Shown in pieces: positions 26,644 through 35,369 of a stretch of 56,388 nucleotides of DNA; position 1 is the first letter of the stretch, and each line of letters starts with the position of its first letter. Under the pieces are notes generated by a model that searched no databases, was not told the origin of the DNA, and worked only from the letters and a program-made list of their open reading frames with translations. Origin of the DNA: Nostoc sp. NOS(2021) (GTDB lineage: Bacteria > Cyanobacteriota > Cyanobacteriia > Cyanobacteriales > Nostocaceae). The DNA lies in NCBI RefSeq assembly GCF_017115025.1, contig NZ_JABXKM010000107.1, positions 1 to 56,388 on the forward strand, read 5' to 3'. The position numbers and the translations under genes were made by a program.

Positions 26644-28815
26644 CTACACGATCGCTAGTTCAACAGTGTCATAATGCTCTAAAACAGTGACACCCTCACA
26701 AAATGCACCTTTCTTCAAGAAATCTAATACATTCTCAGTTGCGCCAACGATATAGATATCAATATCGCTACCCAGCTTTTGCTTAGTGAAAATGAGATAT
26801 CTTAGACCAGACGCGCTTATACATTTCAAATCCTGTACCAGCAAGACCAAGCGTTTGATTGACTGGGCTGTTGCTTTCTGCAATTCTTCCTCAAGCAGTC
26901 CCAAAGCATTGGCATCAAGTAAACCACTTAAAGATATTTTGGCAACACCTCCGGTTACTTCTAACAAAGTTGCATTGAAAAATACTTGAGTGGGAAGAAG
27001 TCTAACTCTAACTTTTAGTTCGTCTTGAGTTAATGGTAGTTTGACTATCAGGTTTTCAGCATCAAAGTCGGAATAAGGCTGCCCATTAATCCAAACTTCG
27101 CCAATTTGGACACTACCAGGTGGTAAAATATCAGGCTGAACTCGTAAAATATTATCTTTGAAACCTCCTTGTTTTGGCTTGAAATACAAATCCATCGGCT
27201 TCTTAGTCAGCAATAGATTAGTATAAACACAAGACAAGTAGGCCAGTTCAAACGAGTGATAACCGCTCATGGAATGACTACCCTTGCCCCTTTCAGTTCC
27301 TAGCAAGTAGGGAACTCCATTAGCCAAAACGTTGAAGTAGATACCCCCATCTGCGTAATCAAGGAACCAAGCGTTATAAAAAGCTGCTGATTCACGCGCT
27401 AGTTTTTGGTACTGAGCATTGTTAAGTGAGCCAGCTAGGATCAAGTAGGCTAGTATAGCCTGTTCTTGTTGCCACCAAGCTTTGCGATCGTGCCAAACAA
27501 AGCGGTGTGTCTTTTGGTTTGGTTCTAGAATGCGCTCTACGACATCGTACCACCCTCCACGCTGTTGATCGCTACCAACTGCGGGCATGATGTCTGCAAT
27601 TTTTTCAGCCAAGGCAACATACTTCTCTTTTGGTTTTAGGTGATGCATCCGCATTAGGTTCCAAGCGATTTTGAGGTTGTGACCTACAACTGCTCGGTTC
27701 TGTTGCCATCCCCACGTTTTGTCATGACTCCAATCTTCATGAAAACGTTCTTGAACAAACGGACTAGAGTCGTAATCTGGAAAATGCTTTTCAATTGCGT
27801 CAAAGGTATACTCTAGTAAATCAGCATATTCATTCTTGCCACTAGCCAACCAAAGATTGATTAAGTATGCTGGAGCATGATCGCCTACTGAGTTCCAATT
27901 CTTTTTCGCCCGGTTATGACCCAAGGTACTACTGTAGGGACTGAGATTAATCGGATCAATGTGTGAGAAAAACCCTCCTTTGTCCGTTTTGTCTAGAAAA
28001 TAGCGTTTGAACAGATTCATAGTCAATTCGATATCATTCATGAGACCTGGATCGCCCGTCACCCGATAAGTCTGGGTCAGACCTGCTAGTGCATAAATCT
28101 GCTCATAAGCTGGTATTGCGTCGTAGTCATCTCCAAATTCTGAGGAAAATATTTTTTGCTCTCTACCATCTGGTTTAACATCAATTCCGTGATACCAATA
28201 ACAAATTCCTTCACCCTCATCCAGAAAACGCATGTGATCGCGCAAATATTCAGTGCCTTTTTCAGCAGCTTCTAAATAACGGTCATCCCCAGTCATCAGG
28301 TAGGCTGTAGCAAAACCGTAAACTAGACGCGAAATCGTGTCGGTTTCTTGACGATTACTTATTTCTTTTGCACCAACCAAGCCTAAATTAGTGCGATATT
28401 TCCGATAGTCTATTTCTCCATCTTCAAACTGCACTTTTAAGTAAAAATTAGCAAGGTTCCGTACTTGATTGACCCACCAATCCTGCTTTTCAAAAGCATA
28501 CTCAGTTTCAGTTTTGCCAAGGAATACAATATGTTTAGCTTCAAATTTATGCTGACTATCCCCAGGATAAAAAGTCCCGTACACGAAAAGATAGCGATTT
28601 AAAACCAACATTGCTCTCATTTGAAGAGTGCAATCATAATAAGGTTCACCCAGATTCCGTACTAGTTCAGCATAGGTCGTCTCAGACAGCGCTACTTCAA
28701 AATCTCTTCCATCGGTCGTTTTAAGATTGAATGTCCCAAAAGCTCCGTTTTGAGAATTAAAGTTGATAACATACCCAGCGATTAAATCTGAGAATGGGAA
28801 AGTCACTGTGTTCAT
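26644..28815 (-). CDS. AGE-family epimerase/isomerase with C-terminal STAS domain
   Basis: A roughly 723-residue protein with an unusual plan. Residues about 5-100 form a beta-rich OB-like domain (LIAGYVINFNSQNGAFG). Residues about 110-545 form an (alpha/alpha)6 barrel of the N-acylglucosamine-2-epimerase / cellobiose-epimerase superfamily, with VVGHNLKIAWNLMRM and AWWQQEQAILAYL carrying the expected catalytic His and Glu-type residues. A linker leads to a STAS domain (about 615-723; ISLSGLLDANALG, LKCISASGLRYLIF), whose ISAS serine matches the phosphorylated site of anti-sigma-factor antagonists. GGGAGA before ATG 28815 decides the start. The barrel should isomerise or epimerise a sugar; the STAS part implies control by a switch kinase. 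It lies next to glgX. Confidence 0.88.
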   Translation of the reverse strand: MNTVTFPFSDLIAGYVINFNSQNGAFGTFNLKTTDGRDFEVALSETTYAELVRNLGEPYYDCTLQMRAMLVLNRYLFVYGTFYPGDSQHKFEAKHIVFLGKTETEYAFEKQDWWVNQVRNLANFYLKVQFEDGEIDYRKYRTNLGLVGAKEISNRQETDTISRLVYGFATAYLMTGDDRYLEAAEKGTEYLRDHMRFLDEGEGICYWYHGIDVKPDGREQKIFSSEFGDDYDAIPAYEQIYALAGLTQTYRVTGDPGLMNDIELTMNLFKRYFLDKTDKGGFFSHIDPINLSPYSSTLGHNRAKKNWNSVGDHAPAYLINLWLASGKNEYADLLEYTFDAIEKHFPDYDSSPFVQERFHEDWSHDKTWGWQQNRAVVGHNLKIAWNLMRMHHLKPKEKYVALAEKIADIMPAVGSDQQRGGWYDVVERILEPNQKTHRFVWHDRKAWWQQEQAILAYLILAGSLNNAQYQKLARESAAFYNAWFLDYADGGIYFNVLANGVPYLLGTERGKGSHSMSGYHSFELAYLSCVYTNLLLTKKPMDLYFKPKQGGFKDNILRVQPDILPPGSVQIGEVWINGQPYSDFDAENLIVKLPLTQDELKVRVRLLPTQVFFNATLLEVTGGVAKISLSGLLDANALGLLEEELQKATAQSIKRLVLLVQDLKCISASGLRYLIFTKQKLGSDIDIYIVGATENVLDFLKKGAFCEGVTVLEHYDTVELAIV

Positions 28816-28955
28816 TGAATTATCTCCCAAGATGTAATGTCGATGACCAAAGCCTTTCAGGGCAGGTAGCAGGGTATAGGCAAAAGAACTAGCCTTGAAA
28901 TCTATTGAATATAAGCTCCTGAATTTAATAATGGAAAATCAAGGAGATTTTTTAG

Positions 28956-28994
28956 ATGACTAATAAACTGAAGAAAAAAGGCGTTCTGATTTGA
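28956..28994 (+). pseudogene. Possible leader relic of a DJ-1/PfpI gene
   Basis: CAAGGAG lies upstream of an ATG that opens MTNKLKKKGVLI and then stops. Such an N-terminus is typical of PfpI/DJ-1 proteins (MTNKL-KKVAIL...). Only 12 codons remain, so the call is tentative. The rest of the 240-base gap shows nothing. Confidence 0.25.
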
Positions 28995-29055
28995 TACTGC
29001 TAACTTTAGTTAGAGGATTTTTCTACCCCCAATGCAAAGCACGTTGACTGTCAAA

Positions 29056-31173
29056 CTATTTGGAAATCAGAACAACAATGCTACGACCTTGAACTAAGCA
29101 AAAATCCTCTGAAATTAAAGTCTCTTGCCCCGATTCCACAATATCCATCGGGGAAGGTTGAGCAGTGTCCACGACTTTGTACCATTTCCTAGCTGCAAGA
29201 GAAGGAATTTCAAATTTGAGAGTATCCCAGTACATATTGAGCATGATGTGAATATCTGATGCTCCTTTAAAGCCTGCTAATGTAAAAGCGAGAACTCTGC
29301 CATGAGCCTCGTTCCAAGCCGGTCTAAACAAATGTAAGCCATGCCAAGAGATGTCTGCCAAACCTCGCTCATTAACTTCGCCGTTGAAGAAGTGGCGGCG
29401 GTGTAATGCTTCATGGCAATAGCACTTACGGAAATCAATTATCAGTTTGAAGAATCTGTATATATCAGCATTCTTCTCCACAAGATTCCAATCAAACCAA
29501 CTGATTTCGTTATCTTGGCAGTAAGCATTGTTATTGCCATTTTGAGTGCGCCTAATTTCATCACCAGATGTAATCATTGGCACACCCTGCGAGAGAAAAA
29601 GAATAGCCGTAAAATTCTTAATTTGTCGCCGCCGTAAAGCATCAATTTCGGAATTGTCAGTTTCTCCTTCAGCACCACAATTCCAACTCAAATTATCATT
29701 TATTCCATCCCGACTGCCCTCGCCATTAGCTTGATTGTGCTTGTTGTTATAAGAAACTAAGTCATTGAGAGTAAACCCATCGTGGCAAGTGATAAAGTTA
29801 ACGCTGTTAATTGGTAAGTGTCCGCTTGCTTGGTAAAGGTCAGCACTTCCAGAAATACGCCAAGCCACTGCCCCTACGAGTCCTGAATCTCCCTTGATAA
29901 AGCGGCGAACGTCGTCTCGGAAGCGTCCATTCCATTCCGCCCAACGATATCCTGGAAAGTAGCCAATTTGATACAATCCAGCAGCATCCCACGCTTCAGC
30001 AATAATTTTTGTCTCCGCTAGGACTTCCGATGTTTCAATTTGCCAGACTACGGGCGGATGAACCATCGGGTTTCCGTTTTGGTCACGGGATAAGATAGAG
30101 GCTTCATCAAACCGAAAGCCATCAACGTGCATCTCTTGCACCCAAAACTCTAGGCAATCAACAATTAACTTCTGCACTAAAGGATGGTTGCAGTTAATCG
30201 TGTTCCCACACCCTGAGTAATCCATGTAGTACTGTTTATCAAATGGCACAAGGTGATAAAATATACTATTAAAGAACCCTTTAAAGTTAATAGTTGGGCC
30301 TTCATGGTTTCCTTCACTAGTGTGGTTAAAGACTACATCTAGAATGACCTCAATTCCTGCCTTATGTAAGGCTTTCACCATATCCCGAAACTCTGTAATT
30401 GGGTTTTTCTCACTGGGAGAAGCACAATATGAAGTTTCTGGGGCAAAAAAGCTGTGTGGATTGTATCCCCAATAATCTTTCAGTTGCTTACCGTTGACTT
30501 CTCGAAGAACTTCCGTTTCATCAAAGTCAAATATTGGTAACAATTCAACAGATGTGATCCCTAATTCTTGCAGGTAAGGAATCTTTTCGATAACTCCAGA
30601 AAAAGTACCGGGATGTTTGCAGCCAGAAGAAGGTGATTTAGTAAATCCACGAACGTGTAACTCATAAATGATGGTTTCATTCATGGGTCGGTTAATAGGG
30701 CGATCGCCTTCCCAGTCATAATCTGATATATCTATGACTACACTACGCATTGAAGTAGCCAAGTTATCTTTTGAGCCTAAAGCATCAGTGCGCTTCCATA
30801 GCGTAGTACTGTTTCCCTTTGAGTAAGGATCAATTAGTACTTTGTTTTTGTTAAAGCGGTGTCCTTTTGCATGTAAATCTTGAGGGCCATCAATGCGATA
30901 AGCATAAGCAGCACCAGGTTTTAAGCCTCTGATATAGATATGCCACAAGAAGAACGTTTTATTGAGCTTTGGGTCTAACTGAATGATTTGTATGGGTTCT
31001 GAATCATTGGGTGTTTCAAACAACAACAGTTCGACAGATGTGGCATGTTCAGAAAAGATGGAAAAGTTGACTCCATATTTGTCGGGCTTTGCACCCAAAG
31101 GATATGTACGTCCCAATTCTACTTGGTAGTTTGTTGTAGTTTCTGCTTGATATTGAAGTGGTATTGCAATCAT
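29056..31173 (-). CDS. glgX: Glycogen debranching enzyme (isoamylase type)
   Basis: A roughly 705-residue GH13_11 debranching enzyme that hydrolyses alpha-1,6 branch points of glycogen or limit dextrin. An N-terminal CBM48 (about 20-120; YGVNFSIFSEHATSVELLL) precedes the barrel. All four GH13 regions are visible: I DVVFNH, II GFRFDEAS (nucleophile Asp), III IIAEAWD (acid/base Glu), IV TCHDGFT (third acid). Start: a TTG at 31230 also opens the frame, but ATG 31173 has AAAGG five bases upstream and begins MIAIPLQYQ, so it is preferred. It feeds maltodextrins to glucose phosphates and so supplies the zwf-gnd cluster. The AGE-STAS gene follows after 240 bases. Confidence 0.96.
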   Translation of the reverse strand: MIAIPLQYQAETTTNYQVELGRTYPLGAKPDKYGVNFSIFSEHATSVELLLFETPNDSEPIQIIQLDPKLNKTFFLWHIYIRGLKPGAAYAYRIDGPQDLHAKGHRFNKNKVLIDPYSKGNSTTLWKRTDALGSKDNLATSMRSVVIDISDYDWEGDRPINRPMNETIIYELHVRGFTKSPSSGCKHPGTFSGVIEKIPYLQELGITSVELLPIFDFDETEVLREVNGKQLKDYWGYNPHSFFAPETSYCASPSEKNPITEFRDMVKALHKAGIEVILDVVFNHTSEGNHEGPTINFKGFFNSIFYHLVPFDKQYYMDYSGCGNTINCNHPLVQKLIVDCLEFWVQEMHVDGFRFDEASILSRDQNGNPMVHPPVVWQIETSEVLAETKIIAEAWDAAGLYQIGYFPGYRWAEWNGRFRDDVRRFIKGDSGLVGAVAWRISGSADLYQASGHLPINSVNFITCHDGFTLNDLVSYNNKHNQANGEGSRDGINDNLSWNCGAEGETDNSEIDALRRRQIKNFTAILFLSQGVPMITSGDEIRRTQNGNNNAYCQDNEISWFDWNLVEKNADIYRFFKLIIDFRKCYCHEALHRRHFFNGEVNERGLADISWHGLHLFRPAWNEAHGRVLAFTLAGFKGASDIHIMLNMYWDTLKFEIPSLAARKWYKVVDTAQPSPMDIVESGQETLISEDFCLVQGRSIVVLISK

Positions 31174-31375
31174 TGTGCCTTTCTTCTCACCTGGAGCGTT
31201 AATTGATAATTTACTGAACAATTCCGCCAAAATTTATCAGTATAAAGCATATTTTAGAGAGCATAAATTCAGTATTTACAGAAACAAAGTCTGTTAAAAG
31301 AGTACCAAATAAACTTCATTTTACAGAAGAGAAAAACCAAGTTTATTCGCATTATTTTAATACTGAATTGGTGTT

Positions 31376-31630
31376 CTAACTAATGTGTAAACGGTTGCAC
31401 TGAATCTTATCTGAGAGAATTGCACTAGCTATAATGCCCGTGTGAATTTCCAGATCGGCATCAGGAGGTGCTTCAAACCGAAAACGTTGTCTTGGGAAAA
31501 TAACTCGCTCAAAGTACCAATTAGGAATATTTGCGATCCGAAGTACCTGAATCTGGCTAGTAGCGTTAACATAGTTGCAAACAATCCAACTAGACTGCTG
31601 AGAAAGTAGCAGCGTTTTTCTTTCCGACAT
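31376..31630 (-). CDS. DUF1830 small protein
   Basis: An 84-residue protein of the cyanobacterial DUF1830 family, recognised by IVCNYVNATSQIQVLRI, IPNWYFERVIFP and DLEIHTGIIASAILSD. The function is unknown; no membrane span or signal. It sits between the DJ-1 gene (30 bases upstream) and glgX on the same strand, and may share a transcript with the DJ-1 gene. No ribosome site stands out. Confidence 0.85.
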   Translation of the reverse strand: MSERKTLLLSQQSSWIVCNYVNATSQIQVLRIANIPNWYFERVIFPRQRFRFEAPPDADLEIHTGIIASAILSDKIQCNRLHIS

Positions 31631-31659
31631 GACAGACTCAATTTATTAATCCTAGTTTT

Positions 31660-32286
31660 TTACCTGGTAGCTACCTGCAATCTCTGCTCATTAATTGCCT
31701 TTAAGAAAATTTCCATGAACTCGGCGACTACATTAGGATGTTTTGCTGTGATGAGATTGCCATCAATGTGTAAATTTTTAGTTCCATCACCATCGAAGAT
31801 AATGATGCCTCCAGCATTTTGTACATCACAAAGAATGTTATGTGCACAAGTCACCTCACGATTCTTCAGCAATTCTGGGTCAGCGCAAAGCAGCCAAAGG
31901 CTATGACAGATAGTTCCAATCTTTAATTTGCCAGCATCCATAGCTTTGACAGCTTTTCGGAGAAATCTGACAGCAGGAGATTGATTGGGTTGACCCTGTT
32001 TAGGATATTCTTCATAGCGAAGACGATCCATAGCATACGCACCGATGAGAATAATGCCTTCATAATCGGTAGGTTCAATATCATTTACTTCTACAGTAAC
32101 AGTCACTTCTTCTATTAACCCAATTCCCTTATAGGTCAGTTTATCTTGGTTCCAAAGATGAGAAATATACTCTATTTCGTATCCATTTTCCGGGAAAAAA
32201 CTATTAAATGCTCGAAACTCAATTTCGTCAAAATGTTCTTCAATAAGTACACCTATTTTACCCTGATTTTTAGCATTAGTTACCAT
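31660..32286 (-). CDS. DJ-1/PfpI family protein
   Basis: A 208-residue DJ-1/PfpI superfamily protein. The nucleophile elbow is KIGTICHSLWLL, with Cys127 followed by His128, and the preceding GIILIGAYAMD forms the usual strand. Family members act as glyoxalase III, deglycase-type or chaperone/hydrolase proteins against reactive carbonyls and oxidative damage. AAGGAGATACAAAAAC before the ATG is a strong ribosome site. It lies between the CMD gene (78 bases upstream) and the DUF1830 gene, an arrangement that points to one stress operon of three genes. The exact activity cannot be read off. Confidence 0.9.
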   Translation of the reverse strand: MVTNAKNQGKIGVLIEEHFDEIEFRAFNSFFPENGYEIEYISHLWNQDKLTYKGIGLIEEVTVTVEVNDIEPTDYEGIILIGAYAMDRLRYEEYPKQGQPNQSPAVRFLRKAVKAMDAGKLKIGTICHSLWLLCADPELLKNREVTCAHNILCDVQNAGGIIIFDGDGTKNLHIDGNLITAKHPNVVAEFMEIFLKAINEQRLQVATR

Positions 32287-32364
32287 GTTTTTGTATCTCC
32301 TTTATACCTATACCTATTTACAACAGGCTTGTATTCATCTTCAATCTTTCACTTAATCAGTCTG

Positions 32365-32757
32365 CTATTCATTTGAATTGAGAATATCATTCAGAGTACC
32401 AAAGCACCCCGCAGCCTTATTAAATCCTGCGTAAACGCACATGAACAAAAAAAGCTCCTCTATTTCTGCACGGGTAGCGCCTTGTTTCATGGCCATATTT
32501 ACATGTGCAGCAAAAGGACTGCCAGTCCCAACTTGATCTTGATTGACAACATCAATAGCAATTGTTATTAAAGCCTTGGTTTTTTGGTCAATTAACGGAA
32601 GACCCCATGCTTCACCTGCTACGCGAGTACAAAAATCCCCAAATTTAGGATTGATACTTTTTAAAGCATCTTGAAGTTTTACATCATCTAAAACAGCATT
32701 TTTATATACTGTTGTCTTGGCATTTAGCTCCAGTGTTGCATTATCAGGCTGACTCAT
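32365..32757 (-). CDS. Carboxymuconolactone decarboxylase (CMD) family protein
   Basis: A 130-residue, all-helical protein of the CMD/AhpD family (FAAHVNMAMKQGATRAEIEELF, YAGFNKAAGCF). The CxxC of AhpD-type alkylhydroperoxidases is missing: the position reads SPFAAH. So peroxidase action by that route is unlikely, and it resembles the gamma-carboxymuconolactone decarboxylase branch or one of the uncharacterised ones. GGAG precedes the ATG. First gene of the apparent CMD-DJ-1-DUF1830 set. Confidence 0.85.
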   Translation of the reverse strand: MSQPDNATLELNAKTTVYKNAVLDDVKLQDALKSINPKFGDFCTRVAGEAWGLPLIDQKTKALITIAIDVVNQDQVGTGSPFAAHVNMAMKQGATRAEIEELFLFMCVYAGFNKAAGCFGTLNDILNSNE

Positions 32758-33951
32758 ATATTTTCTCCACTATTGGATAAATTTAGCTTTTATACTACCA
32801 AAGTTGTTTTGGAATAAAAAAAGCTATTAAGTGCTTTGCTTGTGTAATAAGACAAAAAACTTTGATGAATAATTTGATTTTGGTTTCCATCGATGCTCAC
32901 AGTGCAGCCATTACGATAATTATTCTTTGCACTGCATTTTGATAAATCTATAAACCTCGTTTCTTTACCTATTTTTAACAATTTTGGAAAGTATCAGCCA
33001 GCTAAAATCTTTGAGTTAAGACTAAATTTAAGCTTTTATACTATTACGGTGAGGGGTTTGTCAAAATTCTCTTGTCCAAGCGGCTATTGCGGAAAGATAA
33101 GAACTGGCTTATAGCTAGGTTCGTTTTTAAGTAGATGGTTCTAAATAAATATAAGATAGTTTGTCATTGCGAAGGTCGTGAAGCAATCTCAGTCTTTGCG
33201 ATTGCTTCACTCCACTGCGTTCCGCTCGCAATGATATTTTATATTTAATTTCGCCCAGCTACTTAACAGACTAATATTTTTAGGCTTTAAGTCCTTTTTA
33301 ACAGATGTTAGCCTGCTTTGGAAAGTGATTTCCAGACTGGTCAATTATTTTTGCAAGACATCTAATCAATAAACCTCTTGCATAAATCAAAAAGAAGAAC
33401 CCCAACTCATAAGCAAAGAAGGCTTGGGGGTGAGGGTTAGGGACTTTTGCAAAAGGCTAATTATGGAATGGGACTAACATAAGTGCAAACTATAATTTTA
33501 ATTATCACACCAAATTCAACAGAGCCGAACATAACTTCGGTGGTCAAGAAGTTAAAGAGGAGTTTCTTGACCCGAAAATTTTTACCCACCTTGAAAGGGC
33601 TAGTCCTAAATTATTCTGAACTCAACGGTATTGAGTCATAACAATATATTGTTGTAGAGTCTGAACCTTTAGAGCAGTCACAAAATATCGGATGTGACAG
33701 TTTAAGCTGAAAAATGCACAGATAAACCAAGTGCTTCAGCGCTTTTCTTATACAGTTAAGGTGTTAAGTTTGTCCTTAAGTTATCGATATTCATTTTACA
33801 AAACTTTGTCGGGCTGCAAGACTTAGTATCAAGATACTTCAGTTCACTAGCACAATTATGAAGAATATCACCTTTTTGCAACAGCTGTATTATTGCCACA
33901 AGTGACTTTCTCTCATTCTGTCTGTAGTAACCACAACTGAGGAAACGAACC
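32758..33951. other. 1.2-kb intergenic region
   Basis: The divergent promoters of the CMD operon (left) and the haem-oxygenase-like gene (right) must lie here. No supported gene was found. It contains a nested palindromic repeat (33164-33234) and a Nostoc-type dispersed sequence near 33378-33460 (CCTCTTGCATAAA ... GGACTTTTGCAAAAGG). The rest is AT-rich. Confidence 0.55.
33164..33234. repeat. Nested palindromic dispersed repeat
   Basis: Outer arms TCATTGCGA / TCGCAATGA (33164-33172, 33226-33234) and inner arms GAAGCAATC / GATTGCTTC (33180-33188, 33200-33208). A typical short mobile palindrome of Nostocales genomes; it would fold as a long imperfect hairpin. Confidence 0.7.
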
Positions 33952-34803
33952 ATGCGTAATGACTTTTTAATTAATACTAAATCTGCGTGTATTCTGTCTG
34001 ACAAAGTAGTGATGGCGACTGCCAAAGGCACTTGGATACATCAACCTACTCTTGTAGGGGGCGGCGATCGCACCGCTTCAAAAATAAGTAATGCAGACAG
34101 GATGGCTAACACCAAGAAGCTTTTAGATAGGGCGATCGCATCTGCTTGGCACACAGTCAACACGGATCGCAGACCACCAAAACTTACCCCTATACGTTGG
34201 GTATGGCGGCTTGCTGGTGCGTACCATTCAAGCCGCTACACCTCACAACTGATGGAAGAAGCTACTAAACACTTCGCTGCATCTGGTCGCCAGAGTTTAG
34301 CAGAGTGGGCTACACAGAAAGCCAGAGAGGAAGCTGGTCACGACCGACTCGCCCTGCTCGATATTCAGTCGATGGGATATAACGCAGAGGCTGTGGTGCA
34401 AGCGCTGACTCCATCTGCGGCAACGGCTTTTGTAGAGTACTTCACTCAAACCGTGCGGGGAACCAATCCAATTGATTGCCTTGGCTTTTTCTATGCGGGC
34501 GAACGCTTAGGGACATTTCAAGGGGAGGAATACATCCAGAGTGTAGAGGCTTTGTTACCACCTGGTACTCATGCCACACGCTGGCTACGCATACACAGCG
34601 GTGTTGGTGCTGAAGTCAAACATGTAGAGGAGATAGTTAAGGTTGTTACATATCTGACTCTCCAAGAACTTACCTCTATAGTAAAAGCCTGTTATGAAAC
34701 TGCGTTGTTACGCTTTACTCCACCCAAGGAAGGCTACATATCAGACGAAGAACTTCAGAATGTATTGAAACCGCTAAAGTTAAATACTTCCCTACGAGTG
34801 TGA
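33952..34803 (+). CDS. Haem-oxygenase-like diiron oxidase (iron-containing redox enzyme)
   Basis: A 283-residue all-helical protein of the TENA/PqqC/HDO superfamily. Residues 1-55 look unstructured. Candidate metal ligands: E127 and H130 (REEAGHDR), E184 (YAGERLGTFQGEEY), H215, E221 and H224 (RIHSGVGAEVKHVEE). The E-xx-H and E-xx-H pairs match the pattern of HDO enzymes such as UndA and CADD, which use two irons and O2 to cleave or hydroxylate small molecules or peptides. GAGGA lies nine bases before the ATG. It is followed after 96 bases by an 89-residue protein with its own strong ribosome site, which could be a partner or a substrate peptide. The substrate is unknown. Confidence 0.8.
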   Translation: MRNDFLINTKSACILSDKVVMATAKGTWIHQPTLVGGGDRTASKISNADRMANTKKLLDRAIASAWHTVNTDRRPPKLTPIRWVWRLAGAYHSSRYTSQLMEEATKHFAASGRQSLAEWATQKAREEAGHDRLALLDIQSMGYNAEAVVQALTPSAATAFVEYFTQTVRGTNPIDCLGFFYAGERLGTFQGEEYIQSVEALLPPGTHATRWLRIHSGVGAEVKHVEEIVKVVTYLTLQELTSIVKACYETALLRFTPPKEGYISDEELQNVLKPLKLNTSLRV

Positions 34804-34899
34804 ACTAATTTTCAGAAGCTAAAGAAATGACCCGGTAACTAAGAAGGGCTTTTTTCAGACACCCTTAACTGTATTGTTTAAATCACAAGGAGAAAAAGA

Positions 34900-35169
34900 A
34901 TGCCATCTCAGATTTTAGAACTCGTATCTCCGATTGTAGTATCGCTAGGTTCAGGTTTTACCAATGAAGCTGTTTTTTCACGGACATTTCCAGATGGAAT
35001 GAATACTACAATTACCAAGCAGCAGTCTTTAAGGCAGGAGTTTACCAGCTACTTGCTTGAAACCAGTTTCGATATGTTGAATGACATCAAACTTGATGAT
35101 TTGGAAAGTATTATCAGCAATGAATTCCGACAAGGATTGCCAAGTGACACTGAATTCGGTTTTTTGTAG
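34900..35169 (+). CDS. 89-residue unknown protein, possible HDO partner or precursor peptide
   Basis: Not recognised. It starts MPSQILELVSPIVVSLGSG, has a Thr/Phe-rich middle (NEAVFSRTFPDGMNTTITK), and an acidic helical part (DMLNDIKLDDLESIISNEF), ending LPSDTEFGFL. There is no Cys, no membrane span and no signal peptide. ACAAGGAGAAAAAGA precedes the ATG, one of the best ribosome sites in the window, so it is very likely made. It is co-directional with the haem-oxygenase-like enzyme gene. An acidic leader-like helix and a small size would fit a modified-peptide precursor, but the leader usually comes first, whereas here the acidic part is C-terminal. A small regulatory subunit is equally possible. 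Confidence 0.7.
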   Translation: MPSQILELVSPIVVSLGSGFTNEAVFSRTFPDGMNTTITKQQSLRQEFTSYLLETSFDMLNDIKLDDLESIISNEFRQGLPSDTEFGFL

Positions 35170-35369
35170 ATTCAGCTTATCTGTTCATTTAGTGGCTTAA
35201 ACTTGAAACAGTCGATATCCCTGATTGTCTAGCTTCTGTGAAGTCAGGAGCGAAAGCAGCTTCAAAGCTGGTTAGCTCTGGCTAAATTAACAGCTAGACT
35301 GTTGGGGATTACATAACATTTTTTGGCTAGAAAAAATCTCCCGCTCATTGACCTGATTTCATATATTTG

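Noticed and set aside
32790-32981. 63-residue minus-strand frame upstream of the CMD gene
   Set aside because: Composition is random and it occupies the likely promoter region.
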